Shown one piece after another: positions 18,293 to 28,177 of a stretch of 31,023 bases of DNA. This DNA comes from Isotricha intestinalis (Eukaryota > Ciliophora > Litostomatea > Vestibuliferida > Isotrichidae): the NCBI GenBank assembly GCA_023807065.1, contig JAJJLU010003793.1, forward strand, positions 1 to 31,023. Direction: 5' to 3'. A program made the translations under genes and the position numbers. Position 1 is the stretch's first letter; every line of letters begins with the position of its first letter. The notes beneath the pieces were generated by a model that ran no database searches, was not told where the DNA came from, and saw nothing but the letters and a program-made list of their open reading frames with translations.

Positions 18293-18600
18293 TCATTCAC
18301 AATTCTGAAATCCTTTAATCATCTTTGCTAAACCATTAGAATTCATAGAAGACTTTGATTTTAATATTAATTGATGATTTTTTCCAATAGAATAATCATA
18401 CTATATATGAAAATTACACAATTTATAAATATTACATTTAATTAAAGGCTTATTGTTATTATCTAAGTTTTTGAGTTTTGAAATAATTTTTTTATTGAAA
18501 GTTAACAAGAATTATATCTAAAAACTAATTATAAATTCATAAGAAAAATATAAGAGGAGTAAATCCAAGAAAGACGATAATATTTATGATAATTTGAACA
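18293..18600 (-). pseudogene. Possible relic of a protein-coding gene
   Basis: Read on the minus strand from 18600, the sequence looks coding (starting CSNYHKYYRLSWIYSSYIFL), passes two TAA stops, shifts frame once near 18465, then continues as LDNNNKPLIKCNIYKLCNFH, one TAG, and YDYSIGKNHQLILKSKSSM to two TGA stops at 18295. Composition is less purely Phe/Ile/Asn/Lys than random DNA of this base content, with Gly, Ser, Cys and Gln. I cannot assign a family, and no start codon or intact frame exists. Confidence 0.25.
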
Positions 18601-19174
18601 CAGAAATTTTATTTTCTATTAGTTTAAATTTTTTTATTCTTTATTTTATCTTTTAAAAGCTTGAATTATAGGAAATAATCTTTATTTTGTATAATCTCAT
18701 ATTTTGAATCAAATAATGCTACTAAATTTTATTTAAACATGAAAAACATTATAAAGTATAATTTCTTTTTTTATTTTCCTTCCTTTATGAAAATAATATT
18801 TATATTCTAATACCATATTTTTCACAAACTTTTTTCATTTATTTTTTTTATTTCTGAATAATATTTTATAACAACATATGTCTCTTTATATAATTCATTG
18901 ATAAAAATTGATAATATCAACATATGAGAAATGTTTTAAAACAATTTTTTCTATTATTTCTTTTTTTTTAATTATTAACTTTATATCACTATCTCCTAAA
19001 AAACCTATTAATATTATATACTATTCTATATATCATATTAATTGAATATATTTTTTAAAACTAATTAATTTAAAAAATAAATTTTTATGTAAAAAATAAG
19101 GATTAATGATTAAAATTAATTAAATACATTAACAACCACAGTTTTATTATATATATATATTATATATTTTTCAT
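18601..19174. other. Intergenic stretch downstream of the coiled-coil gene
   Basis: About 0.57 kb of A/T-rich DNA next to the 3' end of the minus-strand coiled-coil gene. It holds a short TA microsatellite at about 19149-19168. No gene or RNA recognised. Confidence 0.5.
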
Positions 19175-22100
19175 TTAATCATCTTCATTATCTTCTGATT
19201 CATTATTTCCTGATTCATCATCTCCTTCTACATCTTCATCAACATTCATATAATTAGTATTTATATTATTATTTCTATTTATCGAAGAATTTGGTTCTTT
19301 AATATTATTTTTATTAAAATTATGTTGAGTATTATTATCTTTATTATTTATATTCTCATTTTTTTTATTATTATTATCATCATTATTTTCATTTTTATTA
19401 TCTTCATTATTATCATTATTATCATTATTTTCATTATTTTCATTATTTTCATTTTTATTATTTTCATTATTTTCATTTTTATTATCTTCATTATTTTCAT
19501 TTTCATTATCTTCATTATCTTCATTATTTTCATTTTTATTATTTTCGTTATTAATATTATTATCATTATTATCATTATTATCAATATTCTCATTATTATC
19601 ATTATTATCATTATTTTCATTTTTATTATCTTCATTATTTTCATTATTATCATCATTCTGTTCTCTACTTTCATTTATTCCTTCTAACTCACTTTCATCC
19701 ATATCAACTTCTTCATTTTTGAATTTTTTTTTATCTCTAAACATATTATCTCCATCTTCAAGTTTATTAGTTTCATATAAATTAGTTTTTTGAAAATTAG
19801 ATAACATTTCACTTCCAACTTTTTTTTCTTTTTTATTTTTATTTTCAATATCTTCATATCTTTTTTTCATTTTTCTTCTATAATTAATTTCTTCTTCGTC
19901 ATTATTAGAATCAATAGATAAACTTTCTAATTCACTTGATTGACTTCCTCTATTTCTTCTTCTTGATATTTCACTTTCTGACATTTGCTCACTTTGAGGA
20001 TTTGAATCATCAATATTCTCATTTTCAGAATCTTTAACTTTTAAATTAAGTTTTGTTTTTTCTTCTTCTTCTTCTTCTTCTTCTTCTTTTTCTTCTTCTT
20101 CTTCTTCTTCTTTTTCTTCTTCTTCTTCTTCTTTTTTTTCTTCTTCTTCTTTTTTATCTTCTTCTTTTTCTTCTTCTTCTTTTTTTTCTTCTTCTTTTTC
20201 TATATTATTATCTTTATTTTCTAATATGTTATTTTCTTCTTCTTTAATTTCTTCTTTATTTAAATTATTATTATATTCTTCTTCTATTTCTTTTTTTTCC
20301 TCTTCTTTATTTTCTTCTTCATCACTCCATCTGAATAAACTTTCTTTTTTTAAATTTTCTCTTTTCTTTATTTCTTCTTCATCATCTGTCTTTATTACTT
20401 CTTCTAATTCATTTCCTTTTTCTAAATTTTCTTTATTGTTTTCTTCTAATTTAGTTTCTTCTTCTTTTTTTTCATCTTCTTTTTCTTCTATTTCTTTTTT
20501 ATCTTCTTCTTTTTCTTCTTCTTCTTTTATTTCTTCTTTTTCTTCTAATTCTTTTTTATCTTCTTCTTTTTCTTCTAATTTATTTTCTTCTTCTTCTTTT
20601 TTTTCTTCTTCTTTTATTTCTTCTTCTTTTTCTTCTTTTTCTTCTTCTTCTTTTTTTTCTTCTTTTTCTTCTAATTCTTTTTTATCTTCTTCTTTTTCTT
20701 CTTCTTTTATTTCTTCTTCTTTTTCTTTTTCTTTTTCTTTTTCTTCTTCTTCTTTTTTTTCTTCTTCTTCTTTTATTCCTTCTTCTTCCTTTTTTTCTTC
20801 TTCTTTTTCTTCATTTTGTGTAATAATTTCTTTAGGAATAATTTCTTCATCAATTTTTTTCTCTTCTTCTTTCTCTAATATTTTTATTTCTTCAGTTTGA
20901 ATTCCAATTTCTTGCTTTTCTATTATATTTACTTTTTCTTCTTCTTCCTTTTTTTCTTCTTCTGTTTTCCTTTCCTCTTTTTTTTCTTCTTCTTCTTTTT
21001 TTTCTTCTTCTTGTGTAATAACATTTAAATCTTTATTTTCTTCTTTTTTTTTTGATTCTTCAATCCCAGTGAAAAATGTATTATTAATATTAATATTATT
21101 TTCAATTTTATTATTTAATTCATTATATTTTTTTACTAATTCTTGATAATTTTTATTTAAATCTTTATATTTTAACGACAATTTATTATTTTTTTTATTC
21201 AATTTATTTATTGTTTCAAGCAAAATTTCTTTTTCATCTCTTTCTTTTTCAAATTTCTTTTCTAACTGAACAACTTTTTTTTGTAATTTTTGATTATCAT
21301 TAAAAAATCTTTTTCTTTTATTTTCACTTTTTTCTAAATTAGAAATAAAATCATTTAATTGAATATTAAGAGAAATCCTATCATTGTTTAAGTTTTTTAT
21401 TTTATGATTCAATAATTTAATTTTTTCATTCTTAGTATATTTATCTTTCTTTAAAGAATTCATAGTTTGACTCATTTTTTTAATTCCATTTTCAATATCC
21501 TTAAAATTATTATTATTACTAATATAACCATCTCTTTCAATTTTAGAAGAAGAATTTCTGGTTGGAGATGATATTTTCCTTATTGTTATTGTTTTAGAAT
21601 TATTTGAAAAATTAATATTTCCATTTTTTTCTTTTTTTTGTGGAAGTTGTTCTTTTAATTTTTTAATTTCTTTTTCTCTATTTAATTGGTAATTTCTATA
21701 TTCTTCATTTATTCTTTCTAAATTATATAATAATTCTCTTCTATTTTCTTCGAGTAATTCATTTTGTTTTATCATTTCATTATTTTGATTTATTATTTCT
21801 TCTTTTTCTCTTTGTACTTTTTTTAAATCATATATATTTTCAATATATGTTTTTTTTAAATTTGATAAATTTGAATTTTTTTGTTCTAATCTTAATTTCT
21901 CTATTTCTTTTTCTTTTTTAACTAATAAATTATTTTGTTTTTCTATTTTTTGCTTAAGGGAAAAATGTTTTAATATTTCGTTTATTTTTTTTTTATGTTT
22001 TCCTTTTATTTTTTTTTTTTCTTCTTTTTTCTTAAAAAGTTCATTTTCTTCATTTTTTAAAATTTCTTCATTTTCATTATTATTATAATTATCTCTTGAA

Positions 22101-22477
22101 CTAAGTTCTCGAAAATTAAATGTCATGTTTCTTGTTGTATTTTCATTAGAGTTATAATTATTTAAAGAATAGCTTTTACCTTTTTTATTTTTTTTCTTTT
22201 CATTATTTATTTCTGTTTCTTCTTCTTTTACTATATCTTCTAATATTTTCATTGTTTTATAATATTCTGCGTCTTTTTTAATTTTTGAAACTTTCAAATC
22301 TGATATTTCTTTATCTTTGGCAATTATTTGTTCTTTTAATTTTATTATTGTATCTTTATTTGTTTCATTATCAATTGAAAATTGAGTATTTTTTACGTTT
22401 GATTTAATATATGGGCCATTATAATCTTTATTTAAAAAATTATTTTTCAAATATAAATTCCTTTTAGAATCTCTCAT
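19175..22477 (-). CDS. Coiled-coil protein with long Glu/Lys and Asn/Asp/Glu repeats
   Basis: Hypothetical protein of 1100 residues with no catalytic domain. Residues about 40-80 and 160-460 have the heptad-like Leu/Ile spacing and high Lys/Glu content of long coiled coils (for example KIEKQNNLLVKKEKEIEKL). Residues about 490-820 are dominated by repeated EEEKKEEE-type blocks, and about 930-1060 by Asn/Asp/Glu blocks (NNDNNENNEDNKNENN). A Ser/Arg-containing segment lies between (about 840-900). The C-terminus is strongly acidic (GDDESGNNESEDNEDD). Such architecture is typical of structural or scaffold proteins, for example at basal bodies or the cell cortex, but the sequence does not decide this. 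Both repeat blocks come from expanded trinucleotide tracts and are likely to vary in length between alleles. The start is the first Met, preceded by stops. Confidence 0.85.
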   Translation of the reverse strand: MRDSKRNLYLKNNFLNKDYNGPYIKSNVKNTQFSIDNETNKDTIIKLKEQIIAKDKEISDLKVSKIKKDAEYYKTMKILEDIVKEEETEINNEKKKNKKGKSYSLNNYNSNENTTRNMTFNFRELSSRDNYNNNENEEILKNEENELFKKKEEKKKIKGKHKKKINEILKHFSLKQKIEKQNNLLVKKEKEIEKLRLEQKNSNLSNLKKTYIENIYDLKKVQREKEEIINQNNEMIKQNELLEENRRELLYNLERINEEYRNYQLNREKEIKKLKEQLPQKKEKNGNINFSNNSKTITIRKISSPTRNSSSKIERDGYISNNNNFKDIENGIKKMSQTMNSLKKDKYTKNEKIKLLNHKIKNLNNDRISLNIQLNDFISNLEKSENKRKRFFNDNQKLQKKVVQLEKKFEKERDEKEILLETINKLNKKNNKLSLKYKDLNKNYQELVKKYNELNNKIENNININNTFFTGIEESKKKEENKDLNVITQEEEKKEEEEKKEERKTEEEKKEEEEKVNIIEKQEIGIQTEEIKILEKEEEKKIDEEIIPKEIITQNEEKEEEKKEEEGIKEEEEKKEEEEKEKEKEKEEEIKEEEKEEDKKELEEKEEKKEEEEKEEKEEEIKEEEKKEEEENKLEEKEEDKKELEEKEEIKEEEEKEEDKKEIEEKEDEKKEEETKLEENNKENLEKGNELEEVIKTDDEEEIKKRENLKKESLFRWSDEEENKEEEKKEIEEEYNNNLNKEEIKEEENNILENKDNNIEKEEEKKEEEEKEEDKKEEEEKKEEEEEEKEEEEEEEKEEEEEEEEEKTKLNLKVKDSENENIDDSNPQSEQMSESEISRRRNRGSQSSELESLSIDSNNDEEEINYRRKMKKRYEDIENKNKKEKKVGSEMLSNFQKTNLYETNKLEDGDNMFRDKKKFKNEEVDMDESELEGINESREQNDDNNENNEDNKNENNDNNDNNENIDNNDNNDNNINNENNKNENNEDNEDNENENNEDNKNENNENNKNENNENNENNDNNDNNEDNKNENNDDNNNKKNENINNKDNNTQHNFNKNNIKEPNSSINRNNNINTNYMNVDEDVEGDDESGNNESEDNEDD
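19325..19660 (-). repeat. Asn/Asp/Glu-coding trinucleotide repeat tract
   Basis: Within the coiled-coil gene the plus strand is built of ATT, ATC and TTC triplets (ATTATCATTATTTTC-like units), which on the coding strand give AAT, GAT and GAA: Asn, Asp and Glu. The order is irregular, so this is an imperfect repeat. It creates long open shadow frames on the other strand that are not genes. Confidence 0.85.
20058..21010 (-). repeat. (GAA)n polypurine tract coding Glu/Lys
   Basis: Nearly one kilobase in which the coding (minus) strand is almost all purine, mainly GAA and AAA codons; the plus strand is CTT/TTC repeats. The purest part is about 20058-20160. It encodes the Glu/Lys-rich part of the coiled-coil protein. 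Long GAA/TTC tracts are known to form triplex DNA and to change length by slippage. Confidence 0.85.
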
Positions 22478-23006
22478 TAAATTATTGTTAATTGATGAAA
22501 TTTATTTTTCAAAATTATAAAATATTTTTTAATAATTTAAATAAATAAAAATATTATTAATTAATATAATATTCTCTAATTAAATAAAATATGATAATAT
22601 AAAAAAAGGAAAACAGTATCCTTCAATTTTAAACGACAAAAAATTTTTCATTCATTAGATAATCAATTAGAGGAGAAATATTTATTTCTTTTAAAATAAG
22701 ATTTTTTAAAGGGAAAATTCTATCATAAAAAAACAAATAAAAAGAAGGTTATAAACAAATAATAACAATTTGAGTCCTTTTATAAGTATTTTAAAGGAAT
22801 TATTGGTAGAGAATTAATTACATAATTTTATAAAATTAAAAATTAATTCTTCTTTGCATTTTTAAAAAAATAAAAAAATAATTAAATAATAAAATAAATA
22901 TTATAAAATATGAAAAAAAATAATTTAAGGTAAAAATTAAGAAAAATAATAATTTTCCCTCCAAAAAATATAAAATTTTAAAAAATTAAATGACTTTAAA
23001 TTTAAA
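22478..23006. other. Divergent intergenic region with a stop-interrupted frame
   Basis: About 0.53 kb between the divergently transcribed coiled-coil and B-box/kelch genes, so both promoters should be here. On the plus strand 22598-22825 forms one reading frame interrupted only by TAA (22697, 22760, 22763 and 22823), giving peptides such as FKRQKIFHSLDNQLEEKYLF and QFESFYKYFKGIIGRELIT. It may be a relic; no family recognised. Confidence 0.4.
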
Positions 23007-25382
23007 ATGTTAAACCAACAAACACCAAAAATAAGGCAAACAATTTTTCATTTTGACAAAAATCGAAGATATTTATTTGATGTAAATCAAAATATAACAA
23101 TTCACACATTAAAAAAAATGATAATAGCAGCAGCAAACTTAGGAAAAATAAATGTTAAAATATTTCACGAAGGAATAGAATATACAGATAAAGATACAAT
23201 GAGTTTAGATGAATTATTTCCAAATTTACAAGTAATAGATTTTACAGTTCAAATATCTTATGATAACATTGAAGATTTAGATTTTCTTATTAAATTAAAA
23301 TTAAAAAATTTTTGTAATTTACATAACGGTAAATTTCCTTATTTTTATTGTTTTACTTGTGGAAAATCAATTTGTAGTTTATGTTTAGGTGAAGGTTCAC
23401 ATAATGGTCATAATATTAAAGAAAAATATGATTATTTACAAAATTCAAAAAATTTAATTGAAATGTTATTTTTTGATTTGAAAGATATTTTAGATAAAGC
23501 TAAAAATGTTAATGAAAATTCTGTAAATGAATTAAGAAATAAAGTTAATCTTGATTTTTTTCCTAAATTAATAGAAATGGTTAAATTAATTCAGAATAAA
23601 ATGATTAATATTATTAATTTTTATTTACAAAAAGAAAAAAGGAATTTTAATACTATACAAAATAATGTTGTATTACTTAAAAATAATTGTGCTGAAGGTT
23701 TAGATAAATTAAAATCAGAAATTGAAATTGAAGATATGATGATTGATGAAAATATCTTTTTAACTTTTGATAAAAAATTTAAAGATATAGCTTCTGAAAA
23801 AAATAAATTTGAAGAAGATGTTCAAAAATTTAAAGAATATTCAGAAACTCTTTATTTAATTAATAATATCATACAAAAATCTTATAATGAAATATATAAT
23901 TTTTTAAATAAATATTTAAATGGTCCTGAATTAAATGAAATAAATGAAACTATTAAAAATCAAAATATAAGTGTTGTTGATAAAAAAGCAATTTTTGATA
24001 AATTATTAAGTGATATTAAAAAAAATAAAGATAATTCAATGAATTATTATCCTTCAAATAATAAATTTGATATAAATGAAAATGATAATTTAAGAAAGAA
24101 TGATTTTTCAACTAATCAAAATATTTCTTTTGAAAATATTGAAAACAAAAATGATAATAATCAAAATAATAATTTTCCAACGAACAATCAACCTAAAATT
24201 ATGTTTACAACTAAAAATATAGAAAAACAAAATAACAATAAAGAAATAAATGAAAAAAATAATCAAAATGTAAATAATAATAATAATTTATTTTTAACTT
24301 TTGCAGCTCCATCAACAACAAAGAAAGACTCAAATCCTTATCCAATTAATAATAATTTATATTCAGAAAATTTACAAAATCAAAATACAGAAATTAAACC
24401 TAATTTAAAGTTAGATTTTAACAATAATTCAAATATAAAGAATAATCAAAATAATTATGGAAATTTAACTACAACAACAAAAAAATCATATTTAGAAGAA
24501 GAAGACATTGGAACAAATGAAAAAAAAAGATTAGAAAATCAAGCAAATATTCAATATCAATTAGATAAAACATTAATGAAAATAGGAAATGTTATTCAAA
24601 AATCAAATCATATTTTAATATATAATTCAATTAAAAATATAATAAGAAGAAAAACTTTAGATTTTTCCGAATTATTATTTGGAATAAATAACTTTTTAAA
24701 TGAATGTGCATGGGTAAACTTTAAAAATAAATTATATATCATGGGAGGAGAAAATGAAGATGGTACAACATCAAATTTATTTTTAATTTATGATACAATT
24801 AAAAGTACTTTAATAAGAGGACCAAACACAAAAAACGAACATTCATCTCATACTCTAATTGCAAATGATGATTATATTTATTCAATTGGAGGTAAAAGCT
24901 TAAATTGTGAAAGATATTCTTTTGAAAAAAACGAATGGAGTGTTTTACCTTCTTTAAATAAAATTCAACAATATCCAATTTTATATTTTTATCAACATTA
25001 TATTTATGCTTTTTTCGGATTAAATCAATTTAATGAACCTATTGATATTATACAAAGATTAAATTTAAATAATGTAAATGCAAAATGGGAAGAATTCCAA
25101 TATATAAGAAATAATATTAATTGTAAATTTTATAATGCAGGAATTATTGAAATTAATCCTGACGAAATTTACTTTATGGGAGGAAAAGATGAAAATGGAG
25201 TAAGAAATAATGTTATTCATTTTAATTTTAAAAATAAAACTTTTTCAACAACTCCTTTTGTTTTAGAAGAAAAAGTTTGTTTTAAAGAATCTTTCTTGTT
25301 AAAAATTAAAAAAGATGTATATGGTAATTTTTCAATGGAAAAAAATAATCCTTTTCTTCAAATAAATTTTGATTCTTTATAG
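23007..25382 (+). CDS. Ubiquitin-like / B-box zinc finger / coiled-coil / kelch protein
   Basis: Hypothetical adaptor of 791 residues with four parts. Residues about 11-82 look like a ubiquitin-type beta-grasp fold (YLFDVNQNITIHTLKKMI ... IFHEG ... LDELFPN). A B-box zinc finger at about 101-140 has C103, H106, C115, C118, C123, C126, H132 and H135. Residues about 150-310 are helical and probably coiled coil. After an Asn-rich linker (about 340-520), a kelch-type beta-propeller part runs from about 569 to 770, with repeated GG or G motifs (LYIMGGENEDG, IYSIGGKSLN, IYFMGGKDENG). B-box, coiled coil and a beta domain recall TRIM proteins, but there is no RING, so ligase activity is not expected. 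Kelch domains usually bind other proteins. Similar architectures are common in ciliates. The start is the first Met, in an A-rich context. Confidence 0.9.
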   Translation: MLNQQTPKIRQTIFHFDKNRRYLFDVNQNITIHTLKKMIIAAANLGKINVKIFHEGIEYTDKDTMSLDELFPNLQVIDFTVQISYDNIEDLDFLIKLKLKNFCNLHNGKFPYFYCFTCGKSICSLCLGEGSHNGHNIKEKYDYLQNSKNLIEMLFFDLKDILDKAKNVNENSVNELRNKVNLDFFPKLIEMVKLIQNKMINIINFYLQKEKRNFNTIQNNVVLLKNNCAEGLDKLKSEIEIEDMMIDENIFLTFDKKFKDIASEKNKFEEDVQKFKEYSETLYLINNIIQKSYNEIYNFLNKYLNGPELNEINETIKNQNISVVDKKAIFDKLLSDIKKNKDNSMNYYPSNNKFDINENDNLRKNDFSTNQNISFENIENKNDNNQNNNFPTNNQPKIMFTTKNIEKQNNNKEINEKNNQNVNNNNNLFLTFAAPSTTKKDSNPYPINNNLYSENLQNQNTEIKPNLKLDFNNNSNIKNNQNNYGNLTTTTKKSYLEEEDIGTNEKKRLENQANIQYQLDKTLMKIGNVIQKSNHILIYNSIKNIIRRKTLDFSELLFGINNFLNECAWVNFKNKLYIMGGENEDGTTSNLFLIYDTIKSTLIRGPNTKNEHSSHTLIANDDYIYSIGGKSLNCERYSFEKNEWSVLPSLNKIQQYPILYFYQHYIYAFFGLNQFNEPIDIIQRLNLNNVNAKWEEFQYIRNNINCKFYNAGIIEINPDEIYFMGGKDENGVRNNVIHFNFKNKTFSTTPFVLEEKVCFKESFLLKIKKDVYGNFSMEKNNPFLQINFDSL

Positions 25383-25971
25383 TTATTATTAATACAATAA
25401 TATTTTACTAATGCTTCTATTAAATAGACTTACTTTAATTTATTAATTTTAATTTTTTCAATAAATAATTTGGTTAAAAGTTATTTTCAATAAATTAGAT
25501 ATATTTCTTTTAATGAAGGTTGATATAAATATTTGAATAGATATTTTTCTTTTATTTTTCTTAATTTTAATATATCATTTTTTATTCTTTTAATATTAAA
25601 TTATAAATTTCTTTAATAATTTGTTCATTCATTTCAAAAATTTTGTTATAAAAATTTTATCTTTTGTCCTTTACTAATATATTAATGAGAATAAATAATA
25701 TTAAATATTTATATCTATATAATATATATTGAATTCCTGTTTTTTTATTATGAAATAACATATTTTGCTCCTAATTCTTTTATTTCTTCTGATATTAAGT
25801 ATTTTAATTATTAATTGATTATTTCAATTATTTTTTATTTGGTATTTTTAGGTTTAATCTTATTTATATATATATTTTATAAAAATACTTTCTTTTAATA
25901 TAATAAAAATTAAAATTATAAATACACTTTTACTTTCTTGTACATTTAATGCATTTATATAATTATATATT
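25383..25971. other. Convergent intergenic region
   Basis: About 0.6 kb between the convergent kelch and kinase genes. On the minus strand about 25650-25500 reads as two coding-like pieces in neighbouring frames (starting MNEQIIKEIYNLILKE, then KYLFKYLYQPSLKEIYLIY). They may be a relic of another gene, or chance. The rest is featureless A/T-rich DNA. Confidence 0.4.
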
Positions 25972-28032
25972 TTAATTTCCCTTATTATATGTGTAATTTT
26001 CATCAACTAACAAAAGAAATTTTTCAGGATCAAAAGCATTTGGATCTTTTGTTTTGTTAATCGATTGATTTTCATTTGTTGTATTTTTAATAAGAGCATT
26101 TTTTTTGTTTTTACTTTTTGATTTTTTTTCATTCACTCTTATAATATTATTTAAATCATTAAAACTATTTTCAATTAAATTACTTTTAACTCCATCTAAT
26201 TCTATTTCTATTTCTTTTTTTTCTTCTTTTTTTTCAGAGTTAATAGAAGGAATATGATTAATTTTATTTTCTGTGTTTTGATTTAATTTATTTATTACAA
26301 ATGTCACTAAAGTTTTAAAATCTTCATAATTATAAATTTTATTATCTTTTAGTTCTCTCTTTATTAAATTAATATATTTCTGGGTTTTACTTTTTAAATT
26401 AGTTTCTAAATTAAAACACATTTCAATTTCCTCTTTATTTTTTTTCTTTAATTTTTCAAAACAATTACTAAATTCAATATTAATAAACTCTTCTTTTTCA
26501 TTGATTAAAAAATTTTTAAAAGAATTAAAGTTAATTAAATTTTCCCCTTTAAAAGTATTTTTAATATCATCTTTTACTTTTTCTTTAAAAACAATATATC
26601 TAACAGAATAATTAACAATTCCAGCATATTCAATCACACAATCATAAATTTTATCAACTTCAATTTTACTTAAATCTCTATTTTCTTTTTTAACAAAAAT
26701 ATCATTAATAATAGTCTCTTCTTCTTCATTATTAAAATTAATCCTATAATAAAAAATAATAAATTTTTTTAAAACAGAAAGAAATAAATGATGATTATCT
26801 TCTAAATTTAATTTAATCACAGTTTTCAATTTTTTTTGAGAATCTACAAAATTTGTCATTTTATAAAAACCAGTATTTACCATTCCATTATTTTCTTTTT
26901 TATCAAATTGAGTTTTAATTAAAAAACAAAAATTAGTATTATCATCTTTATAATTTGGACTCACATCATATTTTTTTTCTTTTTCTTCTTCAATAACAGT
27001 TAAACAATTATTTTTAAACCATTTATGATTTAAGCAATTTTCAACACTATATCTTTTATCAACATCTCTAACAATCATATTTGAAAGGATATTTTGTCCA
27101 ATTTCAGAAAAAGAAAGATTATTAAATTCATCTTCTAGATCATATTCAATAGGAGAAGTTAAAATATTATTTATTACTTCATCAAAAGAATTACCTTTAA
27201 AAGGAACATAACCAAAAATTAATCTAAACATTATAACACCAAGAGACCAAATATCACATTTTTCATTAAATTTTTTTTCAATAACTTCAGGTGATACATA
27301 ATAAGGTAAATTCTGACTTTCTTTATTTTCAAGACTATTTACATTTCCAAAATCTATTAATTTTACAATAAATAATTCTTCATTATTTACAGTTACTTTA
27401 TTACTTATTAAGATATTTTCTGGTTTTATATCAGTATGAATAAAATTATTTTGGTTTAAATATTTTATTGCTTTTAATAATTGAAATATTATATATTTTG
27501 TTTGATTTTCTGAAAATTTTTTCTTTATTCCAAATTGATCTTTTAAATTTCCATAATCTGAAAATTCACTTATTATATAAAAACATTTTTCATCTGAATA
27601 ACATTGTTCTATTTCTATTACATTTTTATGTTTTAATCCTTTTAAAATTTCTATTTCTTCTAACATTTTATTTTGTTCATCATTTTCTTCAATTGTTGAT
27701 TTTGATACTACTTTCATTGTTTTAAATATTGAAGGATTTTGTTTATCTTGAATTTTATAATTTGTAGAAAATGGATTTTTAGAAATTGTTTCTAAAATAT
27801 AATATAAATCATCTATTTCATAAGCATTTTTTATCATTTTATTTTTTGAAAAAATATCATCTTCACTTTTATAATTAATATTTTTATTATTATTATTTGA
27901 ATGATTATTATTTGTTTTTACAATAGAATCTGTTTCTTTTTTATTATCAGATTTAATTTCATGTAAATCCTCATTAATATAAGATTTTTTTTGTGCTACA
28001 TTAATTGTTTTATTTGTTTTAACACAACCCAT
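25972..28032 (-). CDS. CDPK/CAMK-like protein kinase with acylation signal and altered motifs
   Basis: Predicted CAMK-group kinase of 686 residues. It begins MGC, a classic signal for Gly2 N-myristoylation and Cys3 palmitoylation, so membrane attachment is likely. The kinase domain is about 75-341: the catalytic Lys is K107 (FKTMKVV), the catalytic loop is HTDIKPEN at 199-206 (Thr instead of the usual Arg), and DFG is at 227-229. The activation segment reads NLPYYVSPEV at 241-250, lacking the usual Gly-Thr, and the domain ends HKWFKNN. The Gly-rich loop (ETISKNPFST) has none of its three glycines. The Asp residues for catalysis and metal binding remain, so activity is possible but may be regulated differently. 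The region after 345 has no clear EF hand; about 480-580 is helical and might be a degenerate calcium-binding part. The N-terminal 60 residues are Asn-rich and probably disordered. Confidence 0.9.
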   Translation of the reverse strand: MGCVKTNKTINVAQKKSYINEDLHEIKSDNKKETDSIVKTNNNHSNNNNKNINYKSEDDIFSKNKMIKNAYEIDDLYYILETISKNPFSTNYKIQDKQNPSIFKTMKVVSKSTIEENDEQNKMLEEIEILKGLKHKNVIEIEQCYSDEKCFYIISEFSDYGNLKDQFGIKKKFSENQTKYIIFQLLKAIKYLNQNNFIHTDIKPENILISNKVTVNNEELFIVKLIDFGNVNSLENKESQNLPYYVSPEVIEKKFNEKCDIWSLGVIMFRLIFGYVPFKGNSFDEVINNILTSPIEYDLEDEFNNLSFSEIGQNILSNMIVRDVDKRYSVENCLNHKWFKNNCLTVIEEEKEKKYDVSPNYKDDNTNFCFLIKTQFDKKENNGMVNTGFYKMTNFVDSQKKLKTVIKLNLEDNHHLFLSVLKKFIIFYYRINFNNEEEETIINDIFVKKENRDLSKIEVDKIYDCVIEYAGIVNYSVRYIVFKEKVKDDIKNTFKGENLINFNSFKNFLINEKEEFINIEFSNCFEKLKKKNKEEIEMCFNLETNLKSKTQKYINLIKRELKDNKIYNYEDFKTLVTFVINKLNQNTENKINHIPSINSEKKEEKKEIEIELDGVKSNLIENSFNDLNNIIRVNEKKSKSKNKKNALIKNTTNENQSINKTKDPNAFDPEKFLLLVDENYTYNKGN

Positions 28033-28177
28033 TTTATTATATTATTTAAACTTTACTTTTAATAAATTAGTATATAATTAATTTATTTTTTAATTTTCTT
28101 TTTTTTAATTTTTATTGAATTTTGTTCATGGAAAAAAATAATTTTAAATTTTAAAAGATTCAAACGGAATAATAAAT
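28033..28177. other. Spacer between kinase start and VPS13 relic
   Basis: 145 bases upstream of the minus-strand kinase, A/T-rich, presumably holding its promoter. The VPS13 relic begins on the other strand just beyond. Confidence 0.4.

Noticed and set aside
19322..20900. Long open frames on the strand opposite the coiled-coil gene, rich in Ile/Phe or Ser/Phe
   Set aside because: They are shadows of the ATT/ATC and TTC triplet tracts; their sequence is only the complement of Asn/Asp/Glu/Lys codons and shows no domain.
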